The notes: a model not told the origin generated them from the letters alone. 64,000 nt of DNA from Caldifarciminota bacterium (GCA_030606335.1 JAUWGP010000007.1:30203-94202), one strand, 5' to 3'; shown: positions 1 to 9,023, counted from the first letter of the stretch. A program made the numbers and translations.

Positions 1-989
1 ACAGTATTCCCCTAAAACATAATGGAATAAGTACAACTACTACTCAGTATCTTGAGGTTATTCGGGAGAAGTACTATGTCAATAGTGAAGGAAGTGAAAT
101 AAGAGAGGATTTAATCACAACAAGGATATTCGGTACAATAATAAGCAAGGATGGAAATCTCATACAGAATGTGAGAGCAGGTGTTGGGGGTAGTAATGGT
201 TTTGCTTTATTAAGAGATAAGGAAGAAGAATTTGAGAAGAAGACGAATATTGTACTTGACCTTCTGAAGGCAAATCCTATAAAGGGTGGAGTATATAATG
301 TTATCCTTAATCCCAGTATAGCAGGAGTATTTACTCATGAAGCCTTTGGCCATTTTTCTGAGGCAGACCTTATTGAGGATAGTCCAACGATGAGAGAGAA
401 GATGCAGCTTGGCGCAAAGCTTGGGAGCGATGCACTGAACATTATTGATGATCCAACAACGCCTGACCAGTTGGGATTTTACAAATACGATGATGAGGGT
501 GTAAAGGCAAGACCAACAAAGCTCCTGGAATATGGTGTTCTTGTGGGACGTTTACATTCAAGAAGAACAGCAGCTGCCTTTGAAGAACATCTAACAGGTC
601 ACTGTGTTGCCGAAGATTACCGCTTTGCTCCAATAATAAGAATGGGAAATATCTTTATCCAACCTGGAAGAAAAAACTTCGAAGAGCTTCTTGCGGAGCT
701 TAGTGATGGTTTGTATATACTGGATAGTAAGGGCGGTCAGACAAGTGGAGAAAACTTTACCTTTGGTGCTCAGTATGCCTATATCGTTAAAGATGGGAAG
801 TTGGGTAAAATGATTCGTGACATCAACATTTCGGGAAATCTATATAAAACCCTTCAAAATATAACCTTGATAGGAAATGACTTGGACCTTTGCAAGATAG
901 GTGGATGTGGAAAAGGACAGCTAAACATCCGTTCCTGTCATGGTGCACCGCATATAATTATTAAAGATGTTATTATAGGAGGTATGTAA
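1..989 (+). CDS. tldD: TldD, metalloprotease subunit (5' truncated by window)
   Basis: The C-terminal part of a TldD-family protein. The frame is open from base 3 with no start in view, so the gene begins before the window. The zinc motif HEAFGH (HExxxH) and the glycine-rich end typical of TldD are visible. TldD pairs with TldE to form a cytosolic heterodimeric protease that degrades unfolded peptides and, in some bacteria, matures modified peptides; that role is family knowledge. The stop overlaps the start of the next gene by one base (TAATG), so the two are translationally coupled. No peptide precursor is visible nearby. Assignment is secure; the substrate is unknown. Confidence 0.93.
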   Translation, partial: SIPLKHNGISTTTTQYLEVIREKYYVNSEGSEIREDLITTRIFGTIISKDGNLIQNVRAGVGGSNGFALLRDKEEEFEKKTNIVLDLLKANPIKGGVYNVILNPSIAGVFTHEAFGHFSEADLIEDSPTMREKMQLGAKLGSDALNIIDDPTTPDQLGFYKYDDEGVKARPTKLLEYGVLVGRLHSRRTAAAFEEHLTGHCVAEDYRFAPIIRMGNIFIQPGRKNFEELLAELSDGLYILDSKGGQTSGENFTFGAQYAYIVKDGKLGKMIRDINISGNLYKTLQNITLIGNDLDLCKIGGCGKGQLNIRSCHGAPHIIIKDVIIGGM

Positions 990-2299
990 TGGAAAAATTG
1001 ATGGAAATTGCTAAAAAGGTAAGTGATAAAGTGGAAATTTATTCCCTGGAAAAAACAGAAAACGGAATTGTCTTTGAGAATGCAAAACTCAAGGATATTG
1101 ATAGCAAGTTGCAATCGGGATTCAGCCTTAGAATAATTAAGGATGGAAAACTCGGTTTCGCATTCACCAAAAACTTGATCGACAGAGAGGAGTTCGTTCA
1201 AAATACACTCGATTCTCTTAAGGGTGGCGTTGAAGCAAAATTTAACCTACCTTTAACAAAAGATTTACCCAAACTTCAAACATATGACCCTTCTATTGAG
1301 ACACTAACAAATACCGAAATAGTCGATGAATGCAATAGAATTTGTGATATACTTTCTCCCAAAACAAATGGTCAAATTAACCTGTATGCAGGTTCTGAAG
1401 TAGATAAAATACGACTTATAAACAGTAATGGTACTGACCTTTCTACAGAATCATCTTTTTACTATAACTATACTTCAATTATGTATCCCGGTGGTTATTC
1501 TTCAATTAGCAGAGTAGTAACCTATAAAAATTTTGAGAAAACACCCGATGAGTGTCTGAATTATATTCTGAATACTTACAATCAGGCATCAAAAGAGGTG
1601 ACTCCCAAGGGGGGGAAAATGAAGGTTCTCTTCCTACCAGAGACTCTTTATGTTCTAATGTGGAGGTTATGGTTTGCTACAAGTGGTAAAAGCCTTTACG
1701 AAAAGCAGTCCCCGATTTCAGAAAGGTTAGGTAAGAAAATATTTGATAAAAAACTAACCATATATAATAATCCTTTGTATGATAGAATGCCCGGAGCAAG
1801 GAGTTTCGATGACGAAGGCAGTCCATGTCAACACTTTTTAATACTGGAAAACGGTGTATTGAAGAATTTTTATTACGACCTTAATTATTCGAATAAACTG
1901 AATAAAAAACCAACCGGCCATGGATTCAGGAGTGCTGCATGGGGAGGTGATTCTATTACGATTAAACCAACTCCTTTTCTTAGTCACCTCTATATAAAAC
2001 CCGGAGATAAATCATTCTCCGAACTTGTAAAATCAATTGATAGAGGAATTATTATTGCCGGTGCACTCGGAGCACATAGTGGTAATATTCCAAATGGCGA
2101 TTTTTCAATTGGCCTTAATCCGGCTCTATATATAGAAAATGGAGAGATTGTAGGATATGTAAAGGACTCCATGGCGGCAGGGAATATTTATAAGGTAATG
2201 AAGAATGTGATTGCTATTGAAGACACTTTTTATCCAGCACATAGTGGAACATATCCTTCTATTCTGTTCGATAATGTAAGTGTATCCACAAAATCATGA
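989..2299 (+). CDS. tldE: TldE/PmbA family protein
   Basis: 436 residues, the usual TldE/PmbA length. It starts inside the stop codon of the tldD homolog (TAATG). It has the family layout with an N-terminal mixed domain and a C-terminal barrel-like half containing the GxFSIGLNPALYIENGEI region (residues about 370-390). It lacks the HExxxH zinc motif seen in the upstream protein, as expected for the non-catalytic partner that completes the TldD/TldE heterodimer. The two-gene order and coupling support joint assembly. The downstream spacer is repeat-filled, so the operon probably ends here. Confidence 0.92.
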   Translation: MEKLMEIAKKVSDKVEIYSLEKTENGIVFENAKLKDIDSKLQSGFSLRIIKDGKLGFAFTKNLIDREEFVQNTLDSLKGGVEAKFNLPLTKDLPKLQTYDPSIETLTNTEIVDECNRICDILSPKTNGQINLYAGSEVDKIRLINSNGTDLSTESSFYYNYTSIMYPGGYSSISRVVTYKNFEKTPDECLNYILNTYNQASKEVTPKGGKMKVLFLPETLYVLMWRLWFATSGKSLYEKQSPISERLGKKIFDKKLTIYNNPLYDRMPGARSFDDEGSPCQHFLILENGVLKNFYYDLNYSNKLNKKPTGHGFRSAAWGGDSITIKPTPFLSHLYIKPGDKSFSELVKSIDRGIIIAGALGAHSGNIPNGDFSIGLNPALYIENGEIVGYVKDSMAAGNIYKVMKNVIAIEDTFYPAHSGTYPSILFDNVSVSTKS

Positions 2300-2318
2300 A
2301 AAGAATAGGTTGAATGGC

Positions 2319-2395
2319 AAATGTTAGATGTGAAATGTGTAATGTTAGATGTGAAATGTTAGATGTGAAATGTTAGATGTTGGATGTTAAATTGG
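2319..2395. repeat. Degenerate 9-11 bp tandem repeat (ATGTTAGATG type)
   Basis: Successive variants of ATGTTAGATGTGAAATG repeat head to tail with substitutions. The same family recurs in many spacers of this window on both strands. The rest of 2300-2859 holds palindromic units described separately and a short AT-rich stretch; I see no gene there. Confidence 0.8.
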
Positions 2396-2501
2396 AAAAG
2401 GGGAACCGGTGAATCGGGGAACGAGAAGATTGAAAATTGAATATTGAGGAACACAAATTGGAATGAAATCGTAAATAGACAATCGAAAATAGTAAATTAA
2501 T

Positions 2502-2557
2502 GGTAGGAGCCCGTCGTTTGACGGACGATAAACGGTAGGAGCGACTTCCAAGTCGCG
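2502..2557. repeat. Two GGTAGGAG-flanked hairpin units with different stems
   Basis: The first unit (2502-2532) is GGTAGGAGC, then a CCGTC/GACGG hairpin, then GATAAA. The second (2534-2557) has the same GGTAGGAG flank but a GCGACTT/AAGTCGC stem. Related units with yet other stems lie at about 35337, 46836, 53390, 54487, 54518 and 59431. Confidence 0.75.
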
Positions 2558-2584
2558 AAGAATGAAGAGCAAAAAGCGTAGTAC

Positions 2585-2620
2585 GTCCCGATAGAATAAC
2601 TGCGCATTCTACGGGATAAA
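2585..2620. repeat. Imperfect palindrome, GTCCCG...CGGGATAAA family
   Basis: The arms TAGAAT and ATTCTA are bounded by GTCCCG and CGGGATAAA. About ten relatives occur in this window. A further palindrome with arms GCAAGGCT/AGCCTTGC follows at about 2631-2649. Confidence 0.7.
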
Positions 2621-2859
2621 TAAAGCGTAGGGCAAGGCTTCAGCCTTGCGAGAAGAGTGAAGATTTGCGATTGAATATTGAAGAGAGACAAGGAAAAGGT
2701 AAAAGGAAAAATGCAATCGTAAATAGACAATCGAAAATAGTAAATTAATGGTATGTAGAGGGATGGAGAGATGAAAAAATAAATCAAGAAAAAAAGGCAA
2801 ATAGAGAATGATTTTTGTTTTTTGTTTTTTGATATTTGATTTTACAAGAGGGGGATATA

Positions 2860-3243
2860 ATGGCTGAGATGAATGAGTCAAAAGAAGTGACCAAGAAAGA
2901 AATGGCTCCAAAAGATGAAAACCTGTGGGGTATGTTATGTCATTTATTAGCACTTGCTGGTTGTGTTATCCCTTTTGGTCATATTATTGGTCCACTGGTC
3001 ATTTGGTTAATAAAGAGAGAGGAGTCATCCTTTGTCGATTATAATGGTAAAGAATCCCTAAACTTCCAGATATCTATGACTATCTATTTTATTATCTCGT
3101 CAATTCTTACCATGATAGTAATCGGCATTTTTCTTTTAATTGGTCTTGGTATATTTTGGTTGATAATGATAATTATGGCAAGTATGAAGGTTAATAAAGG
3201 CGAGGAGTACCGATATCCCATTACAATAAGATTTATCAAATAG
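2860..3243 (+). CDS. DUF4870 domain membrane protein
   Basis: 127 residues from the ATG at 2860, chosen over an upstream in-frame codon because a strong GAGGGGG ribosome-binding site lies about 9 bases before it. A charged N-terminus of about 22 residues is followed by DUF4870-type features: LCHLLALAG, a GPLVIWLIKR loop and two long hydrophobic helices, ending with the typical YRYPITIRFIK tail. Such proteins are Tic20-like small inner-membrane proteins of unknown function. It stands alone between repeat-filled spacers. Confidence 0.85.
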   Translation: MAEMNESKEVTKKEMAPKDENLWGMLCHLLALAGCVIPFGHIIGPLVIWLIKREESSFVDYNGKESLNFQISMTIYFIISSILTMIVIGIFLLIGLGIFWLIMIIMASMKVNKGEEYRYPITIRFIK

Positions 3244-3268
3244 GAAAGGTCTAAAATCACGTTGAGTG

Positions 3269-3380
3269 TCAGATGTTTAATGTTAAATGTGTAATGTTCA
3301 ATGTTACATGTTGGATGTTAAATGTGTAATGTTAAATGGGATAAGAGTTGATTAGTTGAAAAGTTAATTGGTTGATTAGG
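3269..3380. repeat. Degenerate tandem repeats, two families
   Basis: ATGTTAAATG-type repeats run into AGTTGATTAGTTGAA-type repeats. Nearly the same compound block reappears at 18915-19027 and, shortened, at about 35396 and 53311, so it behaves as a dispersed unit rather than local slippage only. Confidence 0.75.
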
Positions 3381-3398
3381 TATAATGAATATTATACC
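3379..3398 (+). promoter_or_regulatory. GAAT-loop palindrome before start codon
   Basis: GGTATAAT and ATTATACC flank the loop GAAT, 11 bases before the ATG at 3409 and abutting its AGGAGG site. The same palindrome precedes the genes at 7227, 19058 and (minus strand) 41282. Confidence 0.5.
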
Positions 3399-3408
3399 AG
3401 GAGGTTAA

Positions 3409-4818
3409 ATGAAAACCTATAAAATCTTCTTCTACCTCCTCCCCACCCTCCTTTTAACAATCCCTTCCATTGCTGGTGAATGGAAAAGTTACATTGAATC
3501 AAACGGTATGCCATGTCAGGAAGTGTCAGCTCTGGCTGTTGATGGAAACACCCTATGGGTAGGGACATACGGTATGTTCAATGTAGGTGGTAATGAAATA
3601 CTATCTTTTGATATAGAAAAGGAAGAATGGACAAGTTATTCACCTGAAAAAGTTAAATGCGGTTTCGTCAACACCATTTGTGTGGACGATGATAAGGTAT
3701 GGTTCGGTATAGACAGTGGATTTGTCTTATACTCAAAACCCACGCAGGAGTGGAAAATATATTCACCTGAAATGGGACTTCCTGGACCAAAAGTACATGA
3801 AATTGTTACTTATAGAGACTATTTATGGCTTGCAACATTCCGGGAAGAGGATTTTAAATATATTGGTTGTGGACTGACACGTTTCGATAAAATTAAAGAG
3901 GAATTCCGCACATTTACAATAGAAGATGGCCTACCCAGTAATAACATTGAATGTATATATTTAAAAGACGAACTTTTATGGATAGGAACTGAGAATGGAT
4001 TAATAAATTATAACCCTTGGTATGAACAGTTTGCACTTCATATTCCTAGTTTCCCGAATACTGACGATGTTATGTTACCTGGCGATCCTATAGATGAATT
4101 TATAACCTGCATGGCTTGGGATAACGGTTTATACTGGTTTGGTACATATTTTCACATGCATTCATACTCTGAGAGGGATGATAAATGGACTGAATATTCA
4201 GACGGTCCTGCACCTGTTCTGGATATTCTTTTAACTAATAAAAGGGCTTGGGTCGTTTCGATGTGTCTTTTAATGATGTATAATAGGATATCAAAAGAAT
4301 GGCAGGAGGTTCCAATAAAATTCCTTTCTGAGAACCACCTTTCAGGATTAAATATTAAAGCAATCTGTGCATCTCCTGATTATCTCTGGGTTGGCACAGC
4401 AGATGGTGGACTTTCAAGATATACCTTCGACAAGGATGAGCGACCTAAATTTCAAGGTTTAAAAAGAGGATTAATGATGTATCCTGAACTTGTATCGGGA
4501 TATGAAAGACCTCGCACAACACTTCATACGTTGGTGCAATCAGTGTTGGATAGTAATGTTGAAGGTATATACGACTGTTTTACTGAACAGGCACTGATAG
4601 GCATGAAAGAAACAATAGAAGAAAGAGAAACCAATGCAACTGATTTGTTTCTCTCATGGTTTGAAAGGGCATATCCTGATAGCTGGCAACATGTTCCCAA
4701 TGATATGGCTTATGATATGTATAAAGAATTTCAACCCGTCCTCATTGAAAATAAATGGCTTTTTGATGTCAAACCTGAAGAAGATTATGAGGAAATAGAG
4801 GAGATGATAGAAGACTGA
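3409..4818 (+). CDS. Secreted two-component-regulator-type beta-propeller protein
   Basis: 469 residues. A signal peptide (about residues 1-22, KTYK then a hydrophobic run ending SIAG) predicts export. The body repeats short strands such as LWVGTYG, VWFGIDSG, LLWIGTENG and LWVGTADGG, the Reg_prop/YVTN-like blades seen in sensor ectodomains, from about residue 25 to 340. The last 120 residues are a separate alpha-rich region with an acidic C-terminal tail. No kinase or membrane domain is attached, so it is a free-standing propeller, probably periplasmic or surface-bound. The ligand is unknown. The ATG at 3409 has a perfect AGGAGG site. Confidence 0.75.
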   Translation: MKTYKIFFYLLPTLLLTIPSIAGEWKSYIESNGMPCQEVSALAVDGNTLWVGTYGMFNVGGNEILSFDIEKEEWTSYSPEKVKCGFVNTICVDDDKVWFGIDSGFVLYSKPTQEWKIYSPEMGLPGPKVHEIVTYRDYLWLATFREEDFKYIGCGLTRFDKIKEEFRTFTIEDGLPSNNIECIYLKDELLWIGTENGLINYNPWYEQFALHIPSFPNTDDVMLPGDPIDEFITCMAWDNGLYWFGTYFHMHSYSERDDKWTEYSDGPAPVLDILLTNKRAWVVSMCLLMMYNRISKEWQEVPIKFLSENHLSGLNIKAICASPDYLWVGTADGGLSRYTFDKDERPKFQGLKRGLMMYPELVSGYERPRTTLHTLVQSVLDSNVEGIYDCFTEQALIGMKETIEERETNATDLFLSWFERAYPDSWQHVPNDMAYDMYKEFQPVLIENKWLFDVKPEEDYEEIEEMIED

Positions 4819-5127
4819 CAAGAGAGAAGTGAAGAGTGACGATTGCCTATTTACGATTGAGAAAAAAAGAGACATCAGAAAATAAACTAAAGACAAATGA
4901 AGAATATTGAATAACGAGCGAAGATTGATGAGGAGTCATTTCGGATTACTAATTTAAAGATAAACCAGATAAATTTATCCTGTGAAATGCACAGCATATT
5001 TCACTGGGACTAAATAAACCAAATAAACCAGAATAACTTAACTACTCAATGACCCTTCTTTGTGCCTTAGTAGCAAATATTAGAGTATTTTTCGTGTCTT
5101 GGTAGCAATTTAAAGTAGGTAGGAATT
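4819..5127. repeat. Repeat spacer with GTGAAAT palindrome
   Basis: No gene is visible. At 4974-5010 there is a palindromic unit with TTTATCC, arms GTGAAAT/ATTTCAC and GGGACTAAA; it is almost identical to 13620-13656. It is followed by AAATAAACC iterations and a fragment of a TTTGTGCCTTAGTAGCA-type repeat. Confidence 0.6.
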
Positions 5128-5403
5128 ATGAAAGAAAAGATTGGTTTTTGTGGATTAAAATGCAGTGAATGTCCTACTTTCCTGCAAACCAATAAAGATT
5201 ATGAACAATGTGATGGTTGTTTTTCAAAAGATGAACGGGTTTCACGGTATGCCAGGATTTGTGAAGTAAGGAAGTGTGCTACGATGAAGCTTGTCAAAAA
5301 TTGTGCTTATTGTAAAAATTACCCCTGCGAAATGTTGAATAAGATTATTGCCCATGCACCTAATACTAAAGATACTCTTGATAAAATCAGGAAAACCCTT
5401 TAG
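5128..5403 (+). CDS. DUF3795 cysteine-rich protein
   Basis: 91 residues with ten or more cysteines arranged as FCGLKCSECP, CDGCF, CEVRKCA and NCAYCKNYPC, the DUF3795 pattern. The family presumably binds metal or an Fe-S centre; its function is unknown. The protein is complete and of normal length. It has no evident operon partner. Confidence 0.85.
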   Translation: MKEKIGFCGLKCSECPTFLQTNKDYEQCDGCFSKDERVSRYARICEVRKCATMKLVKNCAYCKNYPCEMLNKIIAHAPNTKDTLDKIRKTL

Positions 5404-5552
5404 GTAAATTTTAATACTACAATACTATTTAAAAATTCAAGTATAACACTATTTTTCAATTTATCCTTTATAATTTATTCTTATCATTATTGATTAGTTG
5501 TTTTTCATCATTTATCTTTTGTCTTATGTCTGTTGTCTTAAGTTTCTAATCC

Positions 5553-6092
5553 ATGATTAAAAATAAAGTAAAAGTTAGTAAATTTCTAAGTTTTATCTTA
5601 AGGCATAAGCCTCAAGATTATGGTTTACATCTTGATAAACACGGCTTCACTGATTTTAATAAAGTATCGGATGTCCTCAAGAATAAATTTAGCGGAGTAA
5701 AAGAAGAGGATGTGAAATATATTGTAGATACTGACCCTAATAATCGTTTTCAAATTAAAGGAGAAACTATTAGAGCACGATATGGGCACAGTGTAGAAGT
5801 AAAACCTATGGGAGACTACAGCAAGATTCCAGATGTTCTATACCATGGAACATCACCTCAGAATGCTAAATCAATCCTAAAGGAAGGACTAAAGCCTATA
5901 AAAAGAAAATTTGTCCATCTTTCTTCAAATGAAGACGATGCATTGAGGGTTGGAAAAAGAAAAGCTTATTATCCTGTTATTTTGGCAATAGATTCCAAAA
6001 GTGCTGAAAGCGATGGTATAAGGTTCTGGAGAGAAGGAAGGATCTTTCTAACAAAAGAAATCCCCCTGAAATATATAAGCTTATACAAATAA
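5553..6092 (+). CDS. kptA: RNA 2'-phosphotransferase, Tpt1/KptA family
   Basis: 179 residues, a typical length. The N-terminal winged-helix part carries SKFLSFILRHKP and the C-terminal ADP-ribosyltransferase part carries YHGTS, FVHLSS and IRFWREGRIFLT. Tpt1/KptA enzymes transfer an internal 2'-phosphate from RNA to NAD, giving ADP-ribose 1'',2''-cyclic phosphate. In bacteria the natural substrate is unclear because tRNA splicing of the yeast type is absent. No RNA ligase is visible nearby. No good ribosome-binding site precedes the ATG. Confidence 0.93.
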   Translation: MIKNKVKVSKFLSFILRHKPQDYGLHLDKHGFTDFNKVSDVLKNKFSGVKEEDVKYIVDTDPNNRFQIKGETIRARYGHSVEVKPMGDYSKIPDVLYHGTSPQNAKSILKEGLKPIKRKFVHLSSNEDDALRVGKRKAYYPVILAIDSKSAESDGIRFWREGRIFLTKEIPLKYISLYK

Positions 6093-6101
6093 TTAACATA
6101 T

Positions 6102-6225
6102 AATTTTTGACAGGATTTACCGGATTGACAGGATAAATATAAATTCTTCGTGCCTTCGCAGCAAAAAATAAAATCCAATTAACGCCCACGAAGGACACTA
6201 AATACACGAAAAATATTAATTTATG
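6102..6225. repeat. GACAGGATT / CACGAAGGACAC repeat remnants
   Basis: Two copies of TTGACAGGAT flank an ACCGGAT unit, followed by a decayed inverted pair of CGTGCCTTCG and CCCACGAAGG. The TTGACA strings here belong to the repeat, and I do not read them as -35 boxes. Confidence 0.5.
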
Positions 6226-6273
6226 TTTTATCTTTTCTAGTAGCTATTATAAATTATTTGTTAACTAATAAAT

Positions 6274-6424
6274 ATGAAAACCAGTGAAAAACAAAAATTA
6301 AAAAGAGCACTGAGCTCCTATTTCAAGGAAATTCATAAGATCTATACAGCAGGAATTCATAATTGCAGAAAACAAAGAAATATTGAAGTGGGCAATTAAA
6401 TTAATCGAAAACAATTATAAATAA
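6274..6424 (+). pseudogene. Possible frameshifted gene remnant, unrecognised
   Basis: An ATG at 6274 opens a 41-codon frame beginning MKTSEKQKLKRALSSYFKEI. Shifting frame near 6350 continues into a helical stretch (EFIIAENKEILKWAIKLIE) ending at 6424. The two pieces read like one interrupted small protein. I cannot assign a family, and chance is possible. The rest of 6425-6648 is AT-rich without a recognisable feature. Confidence 0.25.
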
Positions 6425-6648
6425 GAAGTTAATTAATAGAAGAATCAGAATCATATTTATAAGTCAGGGGTAATTACGAAAAGAGTTCATTTGATGATTG
6501 CTTAATGTTAAAATGTCGAAATTGTCAAATTAAGCAATGACAAAACGGAAAAAGACTCATATTATACGATATATAGTAAGTACCAATAAATAGTTAGTAG
6601 TAAATAAATGCAATGCATATTCGTTTATAATCAGTGTTTTAAGTATAT

Positions 6649-7134
6649 ATGAAGAGATTGATAAGTAAAATTGTTAAAGAACTGAGGCTATATTGGAAGA
6701 ATTATGTATTCCAGAGTCTTTTTGCAACCCTTGCAATCTTCATAGTACTTTTAACCCTAAGCCTACAAGAAGCAGTGATAATTGCATCAATAGGTGCTAC
6801 TACCTTTATTGTATTTGCAATGCCAAAAAGCATTACAGCTAAACCGAGAAATGTAATAGGTGGTCACATTGTAGGACTCATATCAGGTTCTTTATGTGCC
6901 TTAATTCCTCACCCCTTATTTATACATTCTATTATGGTATACTCATTGGCTGTTGGGTTTTCGATTTTTATAATGGTAATTACAGATACAGAACATCCCC
7001 CTGCATCAGGCACTGCTCTGGGAGTTGCAATTCATGGGTTTTCTTTAGGCGTAACAATTGCGGTAATAATTAGTGTTGTAATACTATCCTTAATTCATCA
7101 TCTTTTCAAACGGTATTTAAGAGATTTGACATAG
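6649..7134 (+). CDS. HPP family membrane protein
   Basis: 161 residues with four predicted membrane helices and the signature EHPPASGTALG at about residues 113-123, plus GATTFIVFAMP. HPP proteins are small integral membrane proteins; plant and cyanobacterial members have been linked to nitrite transport, but bacterial roles are mostly unknown. Length is normal. A short basic N-terminus (MKRLISKIVKELRLYWKN) faces the cytoplasm. It stands alone. Confidence 0.88.
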   Translation: MKRLISKIVKELRLYWKNYVFQSLFATLAIFIVLLTLSLQEAVIIASIGATTFIVFAMPKSITAKPRNVIGGHIVGLISGSLCALIPHPLFIHSIMVYSLAVGFSIFIMVITDTEHPPASGTALGVAIHGFSLGVTIAVIISVVILSLIHHLFKRYLRDLT

Positions 7135-7196
7135 AAACAAAGTCAAAAAGTCGAAAAGTCTAAAGGTTGGAAATGTTATTGGTTATTTGTTATTAG

Positions 7197-7212
7197 TATA
7201 GTGAATACTATA
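7197..7212 (+). promoter_or_regulatory. GAAT-loop palindrome, compensated variant
   Basis: TATAGT and ACTATA flank GAAT. Relative to the other copies (TATAAT/ATTATA), one pair has changed on both arms. It sits 14 bases before the ATG at 7227, with GGGAGG in between. Confidence 0.5.
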
Positions 7213-7226
7213 TCAAGGGAGGATGG

Positions 7227-7796
7227 ATGAGAGATAAAGATAAAACTCACAAAAGGCGTAAGGAACGAATGCCTAACCTGGGATTTAAACTAATGTCCAT
7301 AACATTCAAAATACACGACATTCTCTTTCCGCCTAACTTTAATAAACGCATGAGCACCTTTAATATCAAAAAAGGCTATACTGTTATAGATTATGGATGT
7401 GGACCTGGGCGTTATTTGAACTATATAAGTGATGTAGTAGGAGAAAATGGAAGAGTTTATGCAGTAGATATACATGAATTAGCAATTAAGGCTGTAAAAG
7501 CTAAAATCAAAAAACATAATTTAAAAAACGTAATACCAGTTTTAGCAAACAGATATTCCTGTGATTTAAATGATAATATCTCAGACCTGATATACGTTTT
7601 AGATACATTTCACATGATTGAAGAACCAACTTCATTTCTTAAAGAATTACATCGTTTACTGAAAAAAGATGGAACTTTAATAATCGATGACGGTCATCAA
7701 CCCCGTAATAAGACTAAAGAGAAAATATTACAATCAAAAGTTTGGAAAATTGTGGATGAATCAAAAGATCATTTAAAATTTATTCCCGTTGAATAG
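7227..7796 (+). CDS. Class I SAM-dependent methyltransferase
   Basis: 189 residues. Motif I is VIDYGCGPGRYL (about residues 53-64), motif II VYAVDIHE, and the acidic post-motif region DLIYVLDTFHMIEEP, followed by LHRLLKKDGTLIIDDGH. This is the UbiE/Methyltransf_11/25 type fold. The substrate cannot be read from sequence. The C-terminus is short, ending soon after the beta-6 strand. It is single, with strong GGGAGG upstream. Confidence 0.85.
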   Translation: MRDKDKTHKRRKERMPNLGFKLMSITFKIHDILFPPNFNKRMSTFNIKKGYTVIDYGCGPGRYLNYISDVVGENGRVYAVDIHELAIKAVKAKIKKHNLKNVIPVLANRYSCDLNDNISDLIYVLDTFHMIEEPTSFLKELHRLLKKDGTLIIDDGHQPRNKTKEKILQSKVWKIVDESKDHLKFIPVE

Positions 7797-7943
7797 TAAA
7801 GGAGAAGTAGCGAGTCCGGAGTATATCAAAGGTTAAAGGAAAAAGGATAAAGGATAAAATTAAAGTTAAAAAGACAAAATTAAATAAGAAAAGAGTTTAT
7901 ATAGTTAATGATTTGGGGTCATCAACTCAGGAGGTAAGATTCT

Positions 7944-9020
7944 ATGAAGCAAACTGGAATAGTTTATCATAAAGATTATCTTAAACATGAACAAAGTCCG
8001 ATGCATCCTGAAAGTAAAGCAAGGCTTATATCCACTCTGGATTTTTTTACTAAAAAGGGGTTATTCGATAATCCAAAGATAAAACTTCTCGAACCCACTC
8101 TCGCCTCTTTAAAAGACATACTTGCTGTTCATCATCAGAGATATATAGAGTTTTTAAAGGAAGAAAGCGAAACAGGTGGCGTTATCGATCCTGACACAAC
8201 CATTCCTGCAGGACTTTTTGATATTGCACTACTTGCAGCAGGAGGAGCTATAAAGGCTGCGCAAGCTATTATAAACAAAGAAGTTGATAATGCATTTGCA
8301 ATGATACGTCCACCAGGTCATCACGCAAAACCTCATACTGGTGGTGGATTTTGCTACCTTAACAACATTGCCATAGCTGTAAGATGGCTGCAACGCAATG
8401 GATTCAGAAAAATACTTATTATTGATTGGGATGCACACCATGGAAATGGAACCCAGGAAGTATTCTATGAAGACGATAGTGTTCTTTTTATCTCTCTCCA
8501 TCAAGTACCTTTATATCCAGGTACGGGCTATCCGGATGAAGTTGGAAAAGGCAATGGTAGAGGTTTCACAGTAAATGTTCCACTACCGCCAGGAACAAGC
8601 GACAAATGTTATATGCTGGTCTTTGATGAAATAATTAAACCTCTAACAGAAGAGTTTAAACCCGAATTTATTGCAGTTTCAACTGGATTTGACAATCACT
8701 TTACCGATCTATTAACTTCTCTTGCAATTACTGCAAAGGGTTATACTGAAATGATGAGTGAAGCTGTAAGGCTTGCAAAAAAGATATGCGAAGGGAGGAT
8801 TTTTACTGTTCTTGAAGGAGGATACAGCATTACAAAAGGACTGCCTTACTCAATGTTAGGAATTGTTGTTGCAATGGCTGGATTGGATATTCTAATAGAA
8901 GAACCAGAAAATTATATGGATGAGCTTATATTGGTAAAAAGAGATGGTGCATATGAGACTGTAAAAAAGTATATTGATACTGTAAAAAAAATACATTCTC
9001 AATACTGGAAATGTTTTTAG
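7944..9020 (+). CDS. Histone deacetylase superfamily enzyme (AcuC/acetylpolyamine amidohydrolase type)
   Basis: 358 residues, normal for the family. It has RPPGHHA (His-His at about 126-127), the metal loop DWDAHHGNG (about 161-169), STGFDNH and LEGGY. These form the zinc site and charge relay of arginase-fold deacetylases. Bacterial members remove acyl groups from acetyl-lysine, acetylpolyamines or small acetylated metabolites. No acetyl-CoA synthetase or polyamine gene is adjacent, so the substrate is open. GGAGG lies before the ATG. Confidence 0.9.
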   Translation: MKQTGIVYHKDYLKHEQSPMHPESKARLISTLDFFTKKGLFDNPKIKLLEPTLASLKDILAVHHQRYIEFLKEESETGGVIDPDTTIPAGLFDIALLAAGGAIKAAQAIINKEVDNAFAMIRPPGHHAKPHTGGGFCYLNNIAIAVRWLQRNGFRKILIIDWDAHHGNGTQEVFYEDDSVLFISLHQVPLYPGTGYPDEVGKGNGRGFTVNVPLPPGTSDKCYMLVFDEIIKPLTEEFKPEFIAVSTGFDNHFTDLLTSLAITAKGYTEMMSEAVRLAKKICEGRIFTVLEGGYSITKGLPYSMLGIVVAMAGLDILIEEPENYMDELILVKRDGAYETVKKYIDTVKKIHSQYWKCF

Positions 9021-9023
9021 ATA

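Noticed and set aside
1..2299. RiPP cluster centred on TldD/TldE
   Set aside because: No short precursor-like gene or modification enzyme lies next to the pair inside the window.
2319..2395. CRISPR-like tandem repeats in this and many other spacers
   Set aside because: Units are 9-11 bp, degenerate and without unique spacers; no cas genes.
6107..6142. TTGACA boxes with a following AT-rich -10-like sequence
   Set aside because: They are part of a GACAGGATTTACCGGATTGACAGGAT repeat, and no gene start fits.
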